DNA of 64,000 nucleotides from Silvimonas amylolytica. Its GTDB lineage: Bacteria > Pseudomonadota > Gammaproteobacteria > Burkholderiales > Chitinibacteraceae. The first letter of the stretch is position 1, and each line of letters begins with the position of its first letter. The stretch spans positions 45,357-109,356 of the forward strand of contig NZ_BMLY01000009.1 of NCBI RefSeq assembly GCF_014645555.1, in the 5' to 3' direction. A model generated the notes under the pieces. The model saw only the letters and a program-made list of their open reading frames with translations, made no database searches and was not told the DNA's origin. Positions 53,202-63,940 of this stretch are shown one piece after another. Both the position numbers and the translations under genes were made by a program.

Positions 53202-54506
53202 TCAGCCCTTGAAGTTAGCCTTCTTGAGCAAGCTTTCATACTGGTGCGACATCACATAGGACTGCATTTGAGCCATGAAGTCCATGGTCACCACCACCAG
53301 AATCAGCAGCGAAGTACCACCAAAATAGAACGGTACGTTCCACTTCAGAATCAGGAACTCCGGAATCAGACAGATGAAGGTGATGTACAACGCACCGATC
53401 AAAGTCAGTTTCAGGATCAGCTTTTCGATGTAGCGTGCGGTATGCTCGCCCGGACGATAGCCAGGAATCATTGCCCCACTCTTCTTCAGGTTGTCCGCGG
53501 TTTCCTTGGGATTGAAAACCAGCGCCGTATAGAAGTAGCAGAAGAAAATGATCGCGGCAGCGTACAGGATCACGTACAGCGGCTGACCCGGATGGAGCAT
53601 GTCACCGATCGACTTGAGCCACGAGAATCGCTCACTGTTACCACTCCACGACAGGACCGTGGCGGGGAACAGGATGATCGACGAAGCGAAAATCGGCGGG
53701 ATCACCCCAGCCATGTTGATCTTGAGCGGCAGGTGCGTGCTCTGGGCCTGCATAATGCGATTGCCAACCTGACGCTTTGCGTAGTTGACAGGCACTTTAC
53801 GTTGCCCACGTTCGACAAACACCACGGCAGCGGTCAGCAACACAACACCAACAAACAGACCCAGCACCAAAAGAATGGGCAGAGAACCCTGATTAGCCAG
53901 TGCCAGTGTTTTGCCGATCGCAGCCGGTACGCCAGAAGCGATACCTGCACAGATCAGAATCGAAATACCGTTGCCAATACCACGCTCGGTAATCTGCTCA
54001 CCCAGCCACATCAAGAACATCGTCCCGGTCACCAGCGTAATGATAGTGAGGGGAACGAACTGCACCGATGGCAGAACGACCAGATTCGGCTGCTTCAACA
54101 AAAGCGAAGCAATACCGAAGCTCTGGAAAGTGGCCAGCAGGACCGTCGCGTAACGCGTGTATTGCGTAATCTTGCGACGACCTGCCTCGCCTTCCTTCTT
54201 GAGCTGCTTGAGCTGAGGCAACACTTCCGCGGCCAACTGCAAAATGATGGACGCGGAAATGTAAGGCATGATCCCGATGGCGAACACGGTAAAGCGCGAC
54301 AACGCGCCACCCGAGAACATGTTAAACATGTTCAAAAGACCCGTTTGGGACGACTCGAACAACCGGGCCAGCTCGACCGGATTGATCCCGGGCACGGGGA
54401 TATGAGCACCAATACGGTACACAATCAACGCGCCCAGCATGAACCAGATCCGTTTCTTCAGATCTGCAAACTTGTTTGCAGAACCAGCCAGAGCGGGATT
54501 CGCCAC
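53202..54506 (-). CDS. secY: SecY protein translocase subunit
   Basis: This 434-residue inner-membrane channel of the Sec translocon has ten transmembrane segments. Typical pieces are [25 protein letters not shown] (TM1 and plug region), [20 protein letters not shown] (here [20 protein letters not shown]), [42 protein letters not shown] and [31 protein letters not shown], the cytosolic loops that meet SecA and the ribosome. It sits at the end of the spc block after rplO, as usual. Unusually it is not followed by infA. Confidence 0.98.
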   Translation of the reverse strand: MANPALAGSANKFADLKKRIWFMLGALIVYRIGAHIPVPGINPVELARLFESSQTGLLNMFNMFSGGALSRFTVFAIGIMPYISASIILQLAAEVLPQLKQLKKEGEAGRRKITQYTRYATVLLATFQSFGIASLLLKQPNLVVLPSVQFVPLTIITLVTGTMFLMWLGEQITERGIGNGISILICAGIASGVPAAIGKTLALANQGSLPILLVLGLFVGVVLLTAAVVFVERGQRKVPVNYAKRQVGNRIMQAQSTHLPLKINMAGVIPPIFASSIILFPATVLSWSGNSERFSWLKSIGDMLHPGQPLYVILYAAAIIFFCYFYTALVFNPKETADNLKKSGAMIPGYRPGEHTARYIEKLILKLTLIGALYITFICLIPEFLILKWNVPFYFGGTSLLILVVVTMDFMAQMQSYVMSHQYESLLKKANFKG

Positions 54507-54524
54507 GTTTTAGCCTCTCAGCAA

Positions 54525-54971
54525 TTACTCAGCGATGCTGCCGCCAGCTGCTTCAATCGCAGCACGGGCACCCTTGGTAGCAGCGATGCCTTTCAGCGTC
54601 ACAGCCTTCTCGATCTTGCCAGCCAGAATCACCTTCACCCGAAGGGTCAGGTTACCGACCAGACCAGCTTGCTTCAAAACAAGCAGATCAATCTCGGATA
54701 CCGGCAGGGCTTGCAGGTCAGACAGGTTAACTTCACCAGTACGACCCTTAGCCAGCGAGACGAAGCCACGCTTGGGCAGGCGGCGTTGCAGCGGCATTTG
54801 ACCGCCTTCAAAGCCAACCTTGTGGAAGCCACCAGCACGGGACTTCTGACCCTTGTGACCACGACCAGCAGTCTTGCCCAGGCCCGAGCCAATACCACGA
54901 CCAACGCGACGCTTGGCGTGCTTGGCGCCGGCTGCCGGAGCGAGGGTATTCAGTTCCATAGTGTTAGCCAT
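54525..54971 (-). CDS. rplO: 50S ribosomal protein L15
   Basis: The 148-residue protein carries [65 protein letters not shown], the L15 core. The start at 54971 (MANTMELN) has GGAGGG 6 nt upstream, whereas the more usual MELN start (54959) has none; so four residues are probably added. It starts 1 nt after the rpmD stop. Confidence 0.97.
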   Translation of the reverse strand: MANTMELNTLAPAAGAKHAKRRVGRGIGSGLGKTAGRGHKGQKSRAGGFHKVGFEGGQMPLQRRLPKRGFVSLAKGRTGEVNLSDLQALPVSEIDLLVLKQAGLVGNLTLRVKVILAGKIEKAVTLKGIAATKGARAAIEAAGGSIAE

Positions 54972-54972
54972 G

Positions 54973-55158
54973 TTAGCCCTCCACTTTCAGCAGGTAGCTG
55001 ATCTTGTTGATCATGCCGCGGTTTTCCGGGGTATCGATCACTTCGGAGCTGCTGTTGAGCTTGCGCAGGCCCAGACCACGGGCGCAGGCCTTGTGGCTTT
55101 CCAGGCGGCCGATCAGGCTCTTCACCAGCGTTACTTTTACTTTCTTGACGTCAGTCAT
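54973..55158 (-). CDS. rpmD: 50S ribosomal protein L30
   Basis: The 61-residue protein contains [54 protein letters not shown], the full L30 fold. Its start overlaps the rpsE stop by 4 nt, so it is translationally coupled. It is one of the smallest proteins in the cluster and is present in the standard spc position. Confidence 0.97.
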   Translation of the reverse strand: MTDVKKVKVTLVKSLIGRLESHKACARGLGLRKLNSSSEVIDTPENRGMINKISYLLKVEG

Positions 55159-55670
55159 TCCGCCACCCCAAGAATCTCTTCAACGGTCTTGCCGCGCTTG
55201 GCAGCAATATCCGAAGCGGTGTGCAGCTTGGACAGGCCGTCCAGCGTTGCGCGAACCAGGTTGTACGGGTTCGTGGAACCGTGGCACTTCGCAGTGATGT
55301 TATGAACACCCATCACTTCGAACACAGCGCGCATCGGGCCGCCGGCGATGATACCGGTACCTTCAGATGCGGGTTGCATGAACACGGTAGTTGCACCGTG
55401 CTTGCCTACCACTGCGTGCGGAACGGTACCGTTCTTCAGCGGCGCCTTGAACATCTTGCGACGCGCTTCATCCAGACCCTTTTGCACAGCAACCGGCACT
55501 TCCTTGGACTTACCCTTGCCCATGCCGATGCCACCATCGCCATCACCAACCACGGTCAGTGCGGCGAAACCGAGGATACGACCACCCTTCACAACCTTGG
55601 TTACGCGGTTAACCGCAACCATCTTCTCACGAAGGCCGTCCGAGCGATCTTCCGATTCGTTTCTAGCCAT
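55155..55670 (-). CDS. rpsE: 30S ribosomal protein S5
   Basis: The 171-residue protein has [61 protein letters not shown] (double-stranded RNA-binding part) and [32 protein letters not shown]5 affects decoding accuracy; the KVVKGGR loop is where spectinomycin-resistance changes occur in other bacteria, and here it reads wild-type. Confidence 0.98.
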   Translation of the reverse strand: MARNESEDRSDGLREKMVAVNRVTKVVKGGRILGFAALTVVGDGDGGIGMGKGKSKEVPVAVQKGLDEARRKMFKAPLKNGTVPHAVVGKHGATTVFMQPASEGTGIIAGGPMRAVFEVMGVHNITAKCHGSTNPYNLVRATLDGLSKLHTASDIAAKRGKTVEEILGVAE

Positions 55671-55689
55671 TTGATAACTCCGAACTCAA

Positions 55690-56043
55690 TTAGAAGACCA
55701 GACCGGCTTCGCGGGCAGCATCTGCCAGCGCTTTCACGCGGCCGTGGTATTTGAAACCTGAACGGTCAAATGCCACGTTTTCGATACCTGCAGCCTTGGC
55801 TTTTTCGGCAATGCGCTTGCCAATCAGAACAGCAGCGTCAACGCTGGCGCCGTTCTTGATATCGCCGCGACCTTCCTTTTCCAGGGAGGATGCGGAAACG
55901 AGCACTTTGCCACCAGTTTCATCGATGATCTGGGCGTAGATGTGGCTGTTAGTACGATGTACAGACAGGCGCACAGCCTTGAGCTCAGCAATCTTTGCAC
56001 GGGTTTTACGTGCGCGGCGAACTCGAGTTTCTTTCTTGTCCAT
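55690..56043 (-). CDS. rplR: 50S ribosomal protein L18
   Basis: The 117-residue protein reads [51 protein letters not shown] and ends [27 protein letters not shown]18 binds 5S rRNA together with L5 and L25. The usual start of L18 ([15 protein letters not shown]) is preserved. It is in the standard position between rplF and rpsE. Confidence 0.98.
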   Translation of the reverse strand: MDKKETRVRRARKTRAKIAELKAVRLSVHRTNSHIYAQIIDETGGKVLVSASSLEKEGRGDIKNGASVDAAVLIGKRIAEKAKAAGIENVAFDRSGFKYHGRVKALADAAREAGLVF

Positions 56044-56056
56044 GATTCAGCCTCAA

Positions 56057-56590
56057 TTACTTCTTCTTGGTTTCTTTCAGCGTCACCACTTCATCCGAGT
56101 AACGCACGCCCTTGCCCTTATAGGGTTCCGGAGCGCGGTAAGCGCGGATTTCAGCAGCAACCTGACCAAGAACTTGCTTGTCGGCGCCCTTGAGGACGAT
56201 TTCAGTTTGCGACGGGGTTTCAACCTTCACGCCAGCCGGCATTTTGTGCGCGACCGGATGAGAGAAGCCCAGCGTCAGATTCAGCAAATCGCCTTGAGCT
56301 TGAGCACGGTAGCCCACGCCTACCAGGGTCAGCTTGCGCTCGAAACCCTTGGAAACGCCAACAACCATGTTGTTTACCAGCGCGCGGATGGTACCGGACA
56401 TAGCACGGGCGTCTTTGCTTTCGCCGTTGGCGGCAAACACCACGCTATTGTCTTCGACCTTGACCGACACATTGCCAGTCAGCGGCTGAACCAGGGTACC
56501 GTTCGGACCCTTGATTGCGATCTCGTTGGCAGTGAGTTTGACTTCAACGCCCGACGGGATAGCGACCGGATTTTTTGCTACGCGAGACAT
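56057..56590 (-). CDS. rplF: 50S ribosomal protein L6
   Basis: The 177-residue protein begins [33 protein letters not shown] and ends [24 protein letters not shown]. It has the two repeated L6 domains. L6 lies by the sarcin-ricin loop where elongation factors bind. It starts 12 nt after rpsH. Confidence 0.98.
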   Translation of the reverse strand: MSRVAKNPVAIPSGVEVKLTANEIAIKGPNGTLVQPLTGNVSVKVEDNSVVFAANGESKDARAMSGTIRALVNNMVVGVSKGFERKLTLVGVGYRAQAQGDLLNLTLGFSHPVAHKMPAGVKVETPSQTEIVLKGADKQVLGQVAAEIRAYRAPEPYKGKGVRYSDEVVTLKETKKK

Positions 56591-56602
56591 TAATTCACCT
56601 CA

Positions 56603-56995
56603 TCAAGCAACGAAGCACAGAAGCTCGCCACCAACACCGTTGGCACGTGCTTTGCGATCGGTCATCACACCCTTGGACGTGGAAACAATCGCCACGCCAA
56701 GACCATTCATTACCTGCGGAATGCTTTCCGAACCCTTGTACACCCGCAGACCAGGCTTCGAAACGCGTTCAATGCGTTCGATAACCGGACGGCCGGCGTA
56801 GTACTTCAGTTCGATAGTCAGTTCACGCTTTACATCGCCGGCGACGCTGAACGATTCAACGTAACCTTCGTCTTTCAGTACCTGAGCGATAGCCACCTTC
56901 AACTTGGAAGACGGCATAGTTACCGACGCCTTGTCCGCACGCTGAGCGTTACGGATGCGGGTCAGCATATCGGCGATAGGATCATGCATTGCCAT
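56603..56995 (-). CDS. rpsH: 30S ribosomal protein S8
   Basis: The 130-residue protein is [46 protein letters not shown]..., ending [27 protein letters not shown]8 is a primary 16S rRNA binder and in E. coli represses spc-operon translation by binding near the rplE start. The start with MAM has AGGAGA upstream. Confidence 0.98.
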   Translation of the reverse strand: MAMHDPIADMLTRIRNAQRADKASVTMPSSKLKVAIAQVLKDEGYVESFSVAGDVKRELTIELKYYAGRPVIERIERVSKPGLRVYKGSESIPQVMNGLGVAIVSTSKGVMTDRKARANGVGGELLCFVA

Positions 56996-57014
56996 ATTTC
57001 TTCTCCTGTCCCGA

Positions 57015-57320
57015 TTACCAGCTAGCCTTGGTCATGCCGGGGATTTCACCCTTCATGGCCAATTCACGCAGTTTGTTACGAGCCAGACCGAACTTGCGGA
57101 AAGTACCGCGAGGACGACCGGTCAGGGCGCAACGGTTACGCACGCGGGACGGGCTGGCGTTGCGGGGCAGTTGCTGGAACTTCAGACGCGCTGCAAAGCG
57201 GTCTTCTTCGGACGCGTTCTGGTCGTTGATGATCGCAAGCAGCTGAGCGCGCTTGGTTGCGAACTTGGCAACCGTAGAGCGGCGCTTTTCCTCACGATTG
57301 ATCAATGAGAGTTTTGCCAT
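57015..57320 (-). CDS. rpsN: 30S ribosomal protein S14
   Basis: The 101-residue protein is [28 protein letters not shown]..., ending [41 protein letters not shown]. It lacks the two CxxC pairs of the zinc form, so it is the long zinc-free S14. The ATG at 57318 is the family start; the frame stays open upstream into the rplE region, but those codons are not S14 sequence. Confidence 0.97.
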   Translation of the reverse strand: MAKLSLINREEKRRSTVAKFATKRAQLLAIINDQNASEEDRFAARLKFQQLPRNASPSRVRNRCALTGRPRGTFRKFGLARNKLRELAMKGEIPGMTKASW

Positions 57321-57330
57321 GGTGTTCGCC

Positions 57331-57873
57331 TCAATTCTTGAACGGGAACTTGAAGGCGGCCAGCAGCGCGCGCGCTTCATCATCGGTCTTCGCGGTGGTG
57401 GTGATGGTAATGTTCATACCACGCAGCGCGTCGATCTTGTCGTACTCGATTTCCGGGAAAATGATCTGTTCCTTGACGCCCATGTTGTAGTTACCACGGC
57501 CATCAAAAGACTTACCATTCACGCCACGGAAGTCGCGAACGCGCGGAAGCGCAACCGACACCAGACGATCCAGGAATTCGTACATGCGTTCACGGCGCAG
57601 GGTTACCTTGCAACCGATCGGGTAGCCATCACGGATCTTGAAGCCAGCGATGGACTTCTTGGCCTTGGTCACGACGGCCTTCTGGCCAGTAATCGCTTCC
57701 ATATCGCCAACAGCATGTTCCATCACTTTCTTGTCAGCAACCGCTTCGCCAACACCCATGTTGACGGTGATCTTTTCGATCCGCGGCACTTCCATGATCG
57801 ACTTGTAGCCGAACTGTTCAACCAGTTGCGGCACAACTTTTTCTTTATAAAAGTCTTGCAGACGGGCAGTCAT
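57331..57873 (-). CDS. rplE: 50S ribosomal protein L5
   Basis: The 180-residue protein is [93 protein letters not shown], here spanning the full L5 fold, which contacts 5S rRNA and P-site tRNA. It starts 11 nt after rplX in the standard spc order. Confidence 0.98.
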   Translation of the reverse strand: MTARLQDFYKEKVVPQLVEQFGYKSIMEVPRIEKITVNMGVGEAVADKKVMEHAVGDMEAITGQKAVVTKAKKSIAGFKIRDGYPIGCKVTLRRERMYEFLDRLVSVALPRVRDFRGVNGKSFDGRGNYNMGVKEQIIFPEIEYDKIDALRGMNITITTTAKTDDEARALLAAFKFPFKN

Positions 57874-57884
57874 TGTCTATCTCC

Positions 57885-58205
57885 TTAAGCGCCAACAACT
57901 TCGCCGTTGGACTTGAAGAAGCGAACCTTCTTGCCGTCTTCCAGCACCTTGAAGCCAACGCGATCGGCCTTGCCGGTGGTCGCATTAAAAATGGCAACGT
58001 TGGACACGTGAATAGAAGCGTTCTTTTCGACAATCCCGCCTTGCTGACCGCGCATCGGGTTCGGCTTCTGGTGTTTCTTCACCACGGCCACGCCTTCAAC
58101 AACAATGCGGTCTTCATTCGGGATCACGCGCAGCACGGTACCGCGCTTGCCCTTGTCCTTACCGGTGATGACGATGACTTCGTCACCTTTGCGAATCTTG
58201 TTCAT
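57885..58205 (-). CDS. rplX: 50S ribosomal protein L24
   Basis: The 106-residue protein is [50 protein letters not shown], with the KOW motif at the N-terminus. L24 starts 50S assembly on the 5' end of 23S rRNA and lines the tunnel exit. It is followed closely by rplE. Confidence 0.98.
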   Translation of the reverse strand: MNKIRKGDEVIVITGKDKGKRGTVLRVIPNEDRIVVEGVAVVKKHQKPNPMRGQQGGIVEKNASIHVSNVAIFNATTGKADRVGFKVLEDGKKVRFFKSNGEVVGA

Positions 58206-58216
58206 GCAGCTTCTCC

Positions 58217-58585
58217 TTACAGCACTTCGGGCGCGAGCGACACGATCTTCATGAAGCGCTCGGTACGCAGTTCACGCGTAACCGGCCCAAAGATACGGGT
58301 ACCGATCGGTTCCAGTTTGGCGTTAAGGAGGACAGCGGCATTGCCGTCGAACTTGATGAGCGAACCATCAGCACGACGAACACCCTTGGCAGTGCGAACT
58401 ACCACGGCGTTGTAAACATCGCCCTTCTTGACGCGACCACGCGGTGCAGCGTCTTTGATGCTGACCTTGATGATGTCGCCAACGGATGCATAGCGACGTT
58501 TGGAGCCGCCCAACACCTTGATGCACATTACGGAACGCGCACCGGTATTGTCTGCAACCTCCAGCATGGATTGCATTTGAATCAT
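58217..58585 (-). CDS. rplN: 50S ribosomal protein L14
   Basis: The 122-residue protein is [72 protein letters not shown]14 forms an intersubunit bridge and is the site of RsfS silencing. It is the first gene of the spc block, with GGAGG before the ATG and 233 nt of non-coding DNA upstream that contain a terminator for the S10 block. Confidence 0.98.
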   Translation of the reverse strand: MIQMQSMLEVADNTGARSVMCIKVLGGSKRRYASVGDIIKVSIKDAAPRGRVKKGDVYNAVVVRTAKGVRRADGSLIKFDGNAAVLLNAKLEPIGTRIFGPVTRELRTERFMKIVSLAPEVL

Positions 58586-58731
58586 TGGAAAAAAACCTCC
58601 AACTTAACCCGCGAAACCCCGACAAGTCGAAGCTAGCGCTCGACCGAAGCCGAGCAAATCGCGGCCAGTTTTGGACCCCGTTTGGGGAAAACGATGCAAC
58701 AAAGCGGAAAATCCCGTTCCGTTGCAACATG

Positions 58732-58766
58732 GAAAAACGGGCATTGTACATGAAGTACAATGCCCG
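58732..58766 (-). terminator. Terminator between rpsQ and rplN (S10/spc boundary)
   Basis: The perfect 12-bp stem CGGGCATTGTAC/GTACAATGCCCG (58738-58766) is followed on the minus strand by TTTTTCC. A second perfect 9-bp stem (GTTTCCCGC/GCGGGAAAC, 58790-58811) lies between it and rpsQ. The spc promoter should lie in the remaining 145 nt before rplN but was not identified. Confidence 0.88.
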
Positions 58767-58818
58767 TGCAACCATTTGAGATGATTTAAGTTTCCCGCCG
58801 GAGCGGGAAACCCTCACA

Positions 58819-59082
58819 TCAAACGATACGTGCCTTCTCAATCAGACTAGTTACCACCCAGGCCTTGGTCTTCGAGAGAGGACGACCCTCTTCGATAACG
58901 ACCAGATCACCTTCGTGATACTGATTGGTTTCGTCGTGTGCGTGGTACTTCTTGGAGCGACGTACAACCTTGCCGTAGAGCGGGTGCTTCACCAAATGCT
59001 CAACCAGCACGGTCACGGTCTTGTCCATCTTGTCGCTCACAACGCGACCAGTCAGCGTGCGCTTCAGTTTCGCTTCGGACAT
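58819..59082 (-). CDS. rpsQ: 30S ribosomal protein S17
   Basis: The 87-residue protein is [51 protein letters not shown]..., ending [18 protein letters not shown]. This OB-fold protein binds 16S rRNA helix 11. The ATG at 59080 starts 1 nt after the rpmC stop. The frame extends upstream but not as S17 sequence. It is the last gene of the S10 block. Confidence 0.98.
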   Translation of the reverse strand: MSEAKLKRTLTGRVVSDKMDKTVTVLVEHLVKHPLYGKVVRRSKKYHAHDETNQYHEGDLVVIEEGRPLSKTKAWVVTSLIEKARIV

Positions 59083-59083
59083 G

Positions 59084-59275
59084 TTAAGCCGCCTTTTGTG
59101 CCAGGATGGTACGAACGCGCGCAATATCCTTGCGCACACGATTGATCTCGCTGGTCTTGGCGAGTTGGCCCGTGGCGTGCTGCATACGCAGACTGAATTG
59201 CGCTTTCAGCAACGCAGTCAGTTCACTCTTCAGCTCGCCTTCGGATTTTTGACGAAGTTCAGCAGCTTTCATCAT
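59084..59275 (-). CDS. rpmC: 50S ribosomal protein L29
   Basis: The 63-residue protein is [58 protein letters not shown]. This small two-helix protein sits at the tunnel exit near the trigger-factor site. Its start overlaps the rplP stop by 4 nt. Confidence 0.97.
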   Translation of the reverse strand: MMKAAELRQKSEGELKSELTALLKAQFSLRMQHATGQLAKTSEINRVRKDIARVRTILAQKAA

Positions 59276-59688
59276 TGCCCCACTTGACGAGAGACGAAGG
59301 ACACTGCGAACGGCAGCTTGGCCGAAGCCAGGCGGAACGCTTCGCGAGCGATTTCCTCAGCGACGCCATCCAGTTCGTAGAGCACTTTGCCCGGTTGAAT
59401 CTCAGCAACCCAGTACTCCGGGCTACCCTTGCCGTTACCCATACGCACTTCAGCCGGCTTGGTCGAAATGGGTTTATCCGGGAATACACGGATCCACACA
59501 CGACCGCCACGCTTGATGTAGCGAGTAATAGCACGACGAGCGGACTCGATCTGACGCGCGGTCAGACGGCCACGACCCATAGCCTTCAGGCCGAAAGTAC
59601 CGAAAGCAACGCTGTTACCGCGAGTAGCGATACCGGTGTTACGGCCCTTCTGAACCTTGCGGTATTTCAGTCTAGTTGGCTGCAGCAT
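59272..59688 (-). CDS. rplP: 50S ribosomal protein L16
   Basis: The 138-residue protein is [56 protein letters not shown], ending [19 protein letters not shown] (here [18 protein letters not shown]). The start (59686-59688) lies within the last codons of rpsC (17-nt overlap). L16 lines the A-site and carries an arginine hydroxylated in some bacteria. Confidence 0.98.
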   Translation of the reverse strand: MLQPTRLKYRKVQKGRNTGIATRGNSVAFGTFGLKAMGRGRLTARQIESARRAITRYIKRGGRVWIRVFPDKPISTKPAEVRMGNGKGSPEYWVAEIQPGKVLYELDGVAEEIAREAFRLASAKLPFAVSFVSRQVGQ

Positions 59689-60376
59689 TGCGAGGCCCCT
59701 TACGTTCACGCTTGCGGGTTTCTACCGGTTCTTGCGCTGCCTTTTCGCCAGGCTTCACTTCACCCTTGTAGACCCAAACCTTGATACCGATGATGCCGTA
59801 AGTGGTCTGCGCTTCCGAAGTCGCGTAGTCAATGTCGGCACGCAGGGTATGCAAAGGCACGCGGCCTTCGCGATACCATTCGGTACGCGCAATTTCGATA
59901 CCATTCAGACGACCGGACGACATGATCTTGATGCCTTGGGCACCCAGACGCATGGCGTTTTGCATCGCACGCTTCATGGCACGACGGAACATCACACGCT
60001 TTTCAAGTTGCGAAGCGATGCTGTCGGCGATGATTTGCGCGTCGATTTCCGGCTTGCGGACTTCTTCGATGTTCACGTGAACCGGCACCTTCAGGATACC
60101 CTGCAGTTGGCTCTTCAGAACTTCGATGTCCTCGCCTTTCTTGCCGATCACAACACCCGGACGAGCGGTGTGAATAGTGATCTTGGCGTTCTTGGCCGGG
60201 CGCTCGATAACCACACGGCTAACGGAAGCGTTAGCCAGCTTCTTCTTCAGGAATGCGCGGACTTCGACATCTTCCGTCAACATTTTGCTGAAGCTGCGGC
60301 TGTTGGCATACCAACGCGAGGCCCAGTTTTTGGTTACAGCCAGACGGAAACCCGTCGGATGGATTTTCTGACCCAT
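59672..60376 (-). CDS. rpsC: 30S ribosomal protein S3
   Basis: The 234-residue protein is [47 protein letters not shown], with the KH domain [28 protein letters not shown]3 forms the mRNA entry channel with S4 and S5 (helicase activity). The C-terminus ends in a basic [13 protein letters not shown]. It lies between rplV and rplP. Confidence 0.98.
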   Translation of the reverse strand: MGQKIHPTGFRLAVTKNWASRWYANSRSFSKMLTEDVEVRAFLKKKLANASVSRVVIERPAKNAKITIHTARPGVVIGKKGEDIEVLKSQLQGILKVPVHVNIEEVRKPEIDAQIIADSIASQLEKRVMFRRAMKRAMQNAMRLGAQGIKIMSSGRLNGIEIARTEWYREGRVPLHTLRADIDYATSEAQTTYGIIGIKVWVYKGEVKPGEKAAQEPVETRKRERKGPRNAAAN

Positions 60377-60385
60377 TTTCGCTCC

Positions 60386-60715
60386 TTAGTCGCCAACAGT
60401 CAGCGTGATGTGGCAGGTTTGCTTCTCGATGCGGTTGCCGCGGCCCTTGGCACGAGCAGCAAAACGCTTGAGAGACGGACCCTTGTCCACATAGATCGTA
60501 GCGACCTTGAGAGTGTCGATATCGGCGCCTTCGTTATGCTCGGCGTTAGCGATAGCGGACTCCAGCACTTTCTTGATCAGCACGGCACCCTTTTTCGGGC
60601 TGAAAGCCAGGATGTTCAGTGCTTGCTCAACCGGCTTGCCACGCACGAGGTCAGCGACAAGACGAGCCTTCTGGGCGGAGAGACGAGCATTGCTCAGTAC
60701 AGCGGATACTTGCAT
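60386..60715 (-). CDS. rplV: 50S ribosomal protein L22
   Basis: The 109-residue protein is [98 protein letters not shown]. The long beta-hairpin that reaches the tunnel constriction, where macrolide-resistance changes arise elsewhere, is the [18 protein letters not shown] part and is of ordinary length. Confidence 0.98.
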   Translation of the reverse strand: MQVSAVLSNARLSAQKARLVADLVRGKPVEQALNILAFSPKKGAVLIKKVLESAIANAEHNEGADIDTLKVATIYVDKGPSLKRFAARAKGRGNRIEKQTCHITLTVGD

Positions 60716-60724
60716 GTCATCACC

Positions 60725-61000
60725 TTAGCGCTTGGCTTTTTTGTCGGCGGCATGACCCTTGAAAGTCCGGGTGAGTGCGAACTCGCCCAACTTGTGGCCA
60801 ACCATGTTTTCGTTCACGTATACCGGAACGTGCTGCTTGCCGTTATGCACGGCGATCGTCAGACCGACGAAATCAGGCAGCACGGTCGAGCGACGCGACC
60901 AGGTCTTGATCGGGCGCTTGTCGTTCGAGTTGCGCGCAGCCTCAACCTTTTTGATGAGGTGCAGGTCAACGAACGGGCCCTTCTTGATAGAACGTGCCAT
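60725..61000 (-). CDS. rpsS: 30S ribosomal protein S19
   Basis: The 91-residue protein is [91 protein letters not shown]. The start at 61000 has GGGG 9 nt upstream; a TTG two codons earlier is less likely. It follows rplB with 6 nt between. Confidence 0.98.
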   Translation of the reverse strand: MARSIKKGPFVDLHLIKKVEAARNSNDKRPIKTWSRRSTVLPDFVGLTIAVHNGKQHVPVYVNENMVGHKLGEFALTRTFKGHAADKKAKR

Positions 61001-61006
61001 GTTCAA

Positions 61007-61840
61007 TTACCCCTTATTCGCAGGACGGCGACGAACGCGCATATTGTCCGTACGCTTGTTGTTACGGGTACGGTAGCCCTTGGTCGGCTGGCCCCATGGG
61101 CTAACCGGCACACGACCTTCACCAGTACGACCTTCACCACCACCGTGCGGGTGGTCGATCGGGTTCATGGCAGTACCACGAACGGTCGGGCGAATACCCA
61201 ACCAGCGCTTGGCACCAGCCTTACCGTAAGAACGCAGGCTATGCTCTTCGTTACCAACTTCACCCAGGGTAGCGCGGCAGTCAACGTGAACCTTGCGGAT
61301 TTCACCCGAACGCAGACGCAACTGAGCGTAGATGCCTTCACGAGCCAGCAACTGAACGCTAACACCAGCGGAGCGCGCCAATTGGGCACCCTTGCCAGGT
61401 TGCAGTTCAACGCAGTGAATGGTCGAACCCACCGGAATATTGCGGATCGGCAGTGCATTACCGGCCTTGATCGGGGCTTCAGCGCCCGATACCAGCACGG
61501 CGCCAGCCTTCACGCCCTTCGGGGCGATGATGTAACGGCGTTCGCCGTCGGCGTAGCACAGCAGCGCGATGTTCGCGGTGCGGTTCGGATCGTATTCCAG
61601 ACGCTCAACAGTCGCCGGAATGCCGTCCTTGTTGCGCTTGAAATCGATAATACGATAATGCTGCTTGTGGCCACCGCCCTTATGACGGGTAGTGATCACA
61701 CCGCGGTTGTTACGACCTGCGGTTTTGGATTGCGATTCCAGCAGCGGTGCGTACGGGGCACCCTTGTGCAGGTCAGGATTAACAACCTTGACTACTGCGC
61801 GGCGACCGGCGGACGTCGGTTTTACTTTTACCAATGCCAT
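61007..61840 (-). CDS. rplB: 50S ribosomal protein L2
   Basis: The 277-residue protein begins [27 protein letters not shown] and has the catalytic-centre segment [56 protein letters not shown], including the conserved His important for peptidyl transfer. It lies 12 nt after rplW. Confidence 0.98.
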   Translation of the reverse strand: MALVKVKPTSAGRRAVVKVVNPDLHKGAPYAPLLESQSKTAGRNNRGVITTRHKGGGHKQHYRIIDFKRNKDGIPATVERLEYDPNRTANIALLCYADGERRYIIAPKGVKAGAVLVSGAEAPIKAGNALPIRNIPVGSTIHCVELQPGKGAQLARSAGVSVQLLAREGIYAQLRLRSGEIRKVHVDCRATLGEVGNEEHSLRSYGKAGAKRWLGIRPTVRGTAMNPIDHPHGGGEGRTGEGRVPVSPWGQPTKGYRTRNNKRTDNMRVRRRPANKG

Positions 61841-61852
61841 TTCTCAGTCTCC

Positions 61853-62158
61853 TTATTGCGCAGCCGCGAGGTCGATTTCCTGGCCCGGAGCAAGGCTGAT
61901 ATAAGCCTTTTTCCAGCTAGCACGACGGCCGGTGAAACGACCATGGCGCTTGACCTTGCCGTGCACGTTCAGAACTTGAACGCTCTCAACCTTGACCTTG
62001 AACAGCAGCTCAACAGCAGCTTTGATCTCGGCCTTGGTTGCGTCCGTGGAAACACGGAACACGATCTGCTCAGCCTTTTCTGCTACGTGGGTCGACTTTT
62101 CAGACACGACCGGCGCACGCAGAACCTGCAGCAAACGATTTTCAGTAAATTGCGTCAT
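61853..62158 (-). CDS. rplW: 50S ribosomal protein L23
   Basis: The 101-residue protein contains [85 protein letters not shown]23 is the docking point for trigger factor and SRP at the tunnel exit. Its start overlaps the rplD stop by 4 nt. Confidence 0.97.
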   Translation of the reverse strand: MTQFTENRLLQVLRAPVVSEKSTHVAEKAEQIVFRVSTDATKAEIKAAVELLFKVKVESVQVLNVHGKVKRHGRFTGRRASWKKAYISLAPGQEIDLAAAQ

Positions 62159-62775
62159 GCGAACATCTCCTCGAAGGCGGCCAGCGCATCGCGGGTCAGC
62201 ACAACCTTCTTGAAACGCACGAGGCTGACCGGATCGGCCTGCGACGGTTCCAGAACCAGGACGTTAGCCAGGTTACGGGAAGCCAGGTACAGGTTTTCGT
62301 CCAGTTCCTTCGTGATGATCAGCGCGGAATCCAGCTTCAGAGCATCCAGCTTTTGCACGAAGGCCTTGGTCTTCGGTGCATCCAGCTTGATGTCGTCAAC
62401 GATAACCAGACGATCTTCGCGAACCAGTTGCGACAGAATGGTCGCGATACCGGCGCGGTACATCTTGCGGTTAACTTTGTGGCTGAAATTTTCGTCCGGG
62501 CTGTTCGGGAAAATACGACCACCACCACGCCACAGCGGCGAGGAAGTCATACCAGCACGAGCACGACCAGTGCCCTTTTGCTTGAACGGCTTCTTGGTGG
62601 AGTGATTTACCTGTTCGCGGTCTTTCTGAGCGCGATTGCCGCTACGGGCATTCGCGAAGTACGCGGTCACCAACTGGTGAACGAGTGCTTCATTGAATTC
62701 ACGACCAAACAGGGCATCGGAGCCGGCGGCAGCAGCTTGTGCTTCGCCAATTGCATTAATGACTTTCAGTTCCAT
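62155..62775 (-). CDS. rplD: 50S ribosomal protein L4
   Basis: The 206-residue protein has the extended loop [34 protein letters not shown] that reaches the tunnel wall. In E. coli L4 also represses the S10 operon by transcription attenuation and translation. Start and rplC stop share one base. A hairpin-T-run structure lies between rpsJ and rplC, not in the usual S10 leader. Confidence 0.98.
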   Translation of the reverse strand: MELKVINAIGEAQAAAAGSDALFGREFNEALVHQLVTAYFANARSGNRAQKDREQVNHSTKKPFKQKGTGRARAGMTSSPLWRGGGRIFPNSPDENFSHKVNRKMYRAGIATILSQLVREDRLVIVDDIKLDAPKTKAFVQKLDALKLDSALIITKELDENLYLASRNLANVLVLEPSQADPVSLVRFKKVVLTRDALAAFEEMFA

Positions 62776-63419
62776 TACGCACCTGCCTTCACACTCGGGC
62801 GAACGACAACGTCATTACCCTTGGAACCAGGGACAGCACCCTTCACCAACAGCAGTTGACGTTCAACGTCGATACGGACGACTTCCAGGTTCTGCACGGT
62901 ACGCTTGACGTTACCCAGTTGACCGGCCATACGCTTACCCGGGAAAACACGACCCGGATCTTGCGCCATACCGATGGAACCCGGCGAGTTGTGCGAACGC
63001 GAGTTACCGTGCGAAGCACGGTTGGAAGAGAAGTTGTGACGCTTGATGGCACCGGCAAAGCCCTTACCCTGGCTGGTGCCAGAGATATCCACCAATTGAC
63101 CAACAGCGAACAGTTCAACCGACAGCGAATCACCTGCTTTCAGCTCGGACAGTTTGTCTGCAGCAATACGGAACTCAACGAGATCCAGACCTGCTTCAAC
63201 ACCTGCCTTCGCGAAGTGACCGGCTTCAGCCTTGTTCACACGATTGGCCTTCTTTGCACCGAAAGTAACCTGAACAGCTGCATAGCCATCAGTTTCCGGC
63301 GTCTTGACTTGCGTGACGCGATTGGCCGACATATCCAGCACAGTTACCGGGATGGACACGCCATCATCAGCAAAAATGCGGGTCATGCCGACTTTACGTC
63401 CGACGAGACCTAAGCTCAT
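62775..63419 (-). CDS. rplC: 50S ribosomal protein L3
   Basis: The 214-residue protein reads [61 protein letters not shown]. The loop [34 protein letters not shown] aligns with the PrmB target region of E. coli L3: Gln153 here corresponds to methylated Gln150. prmB is in the same window. The ATG has AAGGAAA upstream; 199 nt separate it from rpsJ. Confidence 0.98.
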   Translation of the reverse strand: MSLGLVGRKVGMTRIFADDGVSIPVTVLDMSANRVTQVKTPETDGYAAVQVTFGAKKANRVNKAEAGHFAKAGVEAGLDLVEFRIAADKLSELKAGDSLSVELFAVGQLVDISGTSQGKGFAGAIKRHNFSSNRASHGNSRSHNSPGSIGMAQDPGRVFPGKRMAGQLGNVKRTVQNLEVVRIDVERQLLLVKGAVPGSKGNDVVVRPSVKAGA

Positions 63420-63472
63420 AGTTATTTCCTTTTCAGGGCCGATTTCGATTGACCGGCAAATAACCGTTAATT

Positions 63473-63508
63473 AAAAAAAACGAGCTTACCGCCATAAAAA
63501 CGGTAAGC
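63473..63508 (-). terminator. Terminator-like hairpin between rpsJ and rplC
   Basis: GCTTACCG (63484-63491) pairs with CGGTAAGC (63501-63508); on the minus strand the stem is followed by CTCG and a run of eight T. It is placed to stop or attenuate transcription after rpsJ. Confidence 0.75.
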
Positions 63509-63618
63509 CCGAGATGTTAGCACTAAATTTCCTGCCGTTGCAAGCACTTAGCTCACCGCGACCCTCAATTTGCGCTCCGGCAGATCAGCGGTAGGGCCTT
63601 GCGACCCCGCTTGCTGAA

Positions 63619-63930
63619 TTACTGCAGTTTGATTTCGACGTCCACGCCAGCCGGCAGATCCAGCTTCATCAACGCGTCAACGGTCTTGTCGGTAGGATCG
63701 ACAATGTCCATCAAGCGCAGATGAGTGCGGATTTCGAACTGGTCGCGGGAGGTCTTGTTCACGTGCGGCGAACGCAGAACGTCGAAACGCTCAATTTTCG
63801 TCGGCAGCGGAACCGGACCCTTGACAACGGCACCGGTACGCTTGGCTGTTTCGACGATTTCCTGAGCGGAACGGTCGATCAGCGCGTAGTCAAATGCCTT
63901 CAGACGGATACGAATTTTTTGGTTTTGCAT
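63619..63930 (-). CDS. rpsJ: 30S ribosomal protein S10
   Basis: The 103-residue protein is [104 protein letters not shown]10 also acts as NusE in antitermination. It lies 10 nt after tuf, giving the tuf-rpsJ linkage common in beta-proteobacteria, and is separated from rplC by a terminator-like hairpin. Confidence 0.98.
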   Translation of the reverse strand: MQNQKIRIRLKAFDYALIDRSAQEIVETAKRTGAVVKGPVPLPTKIERFDVLRSPHVNKTSRDQFEIRTHLRLMDIVDPTDKTVDALMKLDLPAGVDVEIKLQ

Positions 63931-63940
63931 GATTTATGCC

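Noticed and set aside
53045..53239. 64-codon minus-strand frame in the place of infA
   Set aside because: The translation does not resemble IF-1 (no S1/OB pattern) and has no ribosome-binding site.
53244..55001. 585-codon + strand frame opposite secY-rplO
   Set aside because: Shadow of the highly expressed minus-strand genes; low-complexity His/Gln/Arg composition.
59657..62605. Very long (982-codon) open frame on the + strand
   Set aside because: It is antisense to rpsC-rplD, arises from the biased codon use of ribosomal genes and has no ribosome-binding site or recognisable domain.
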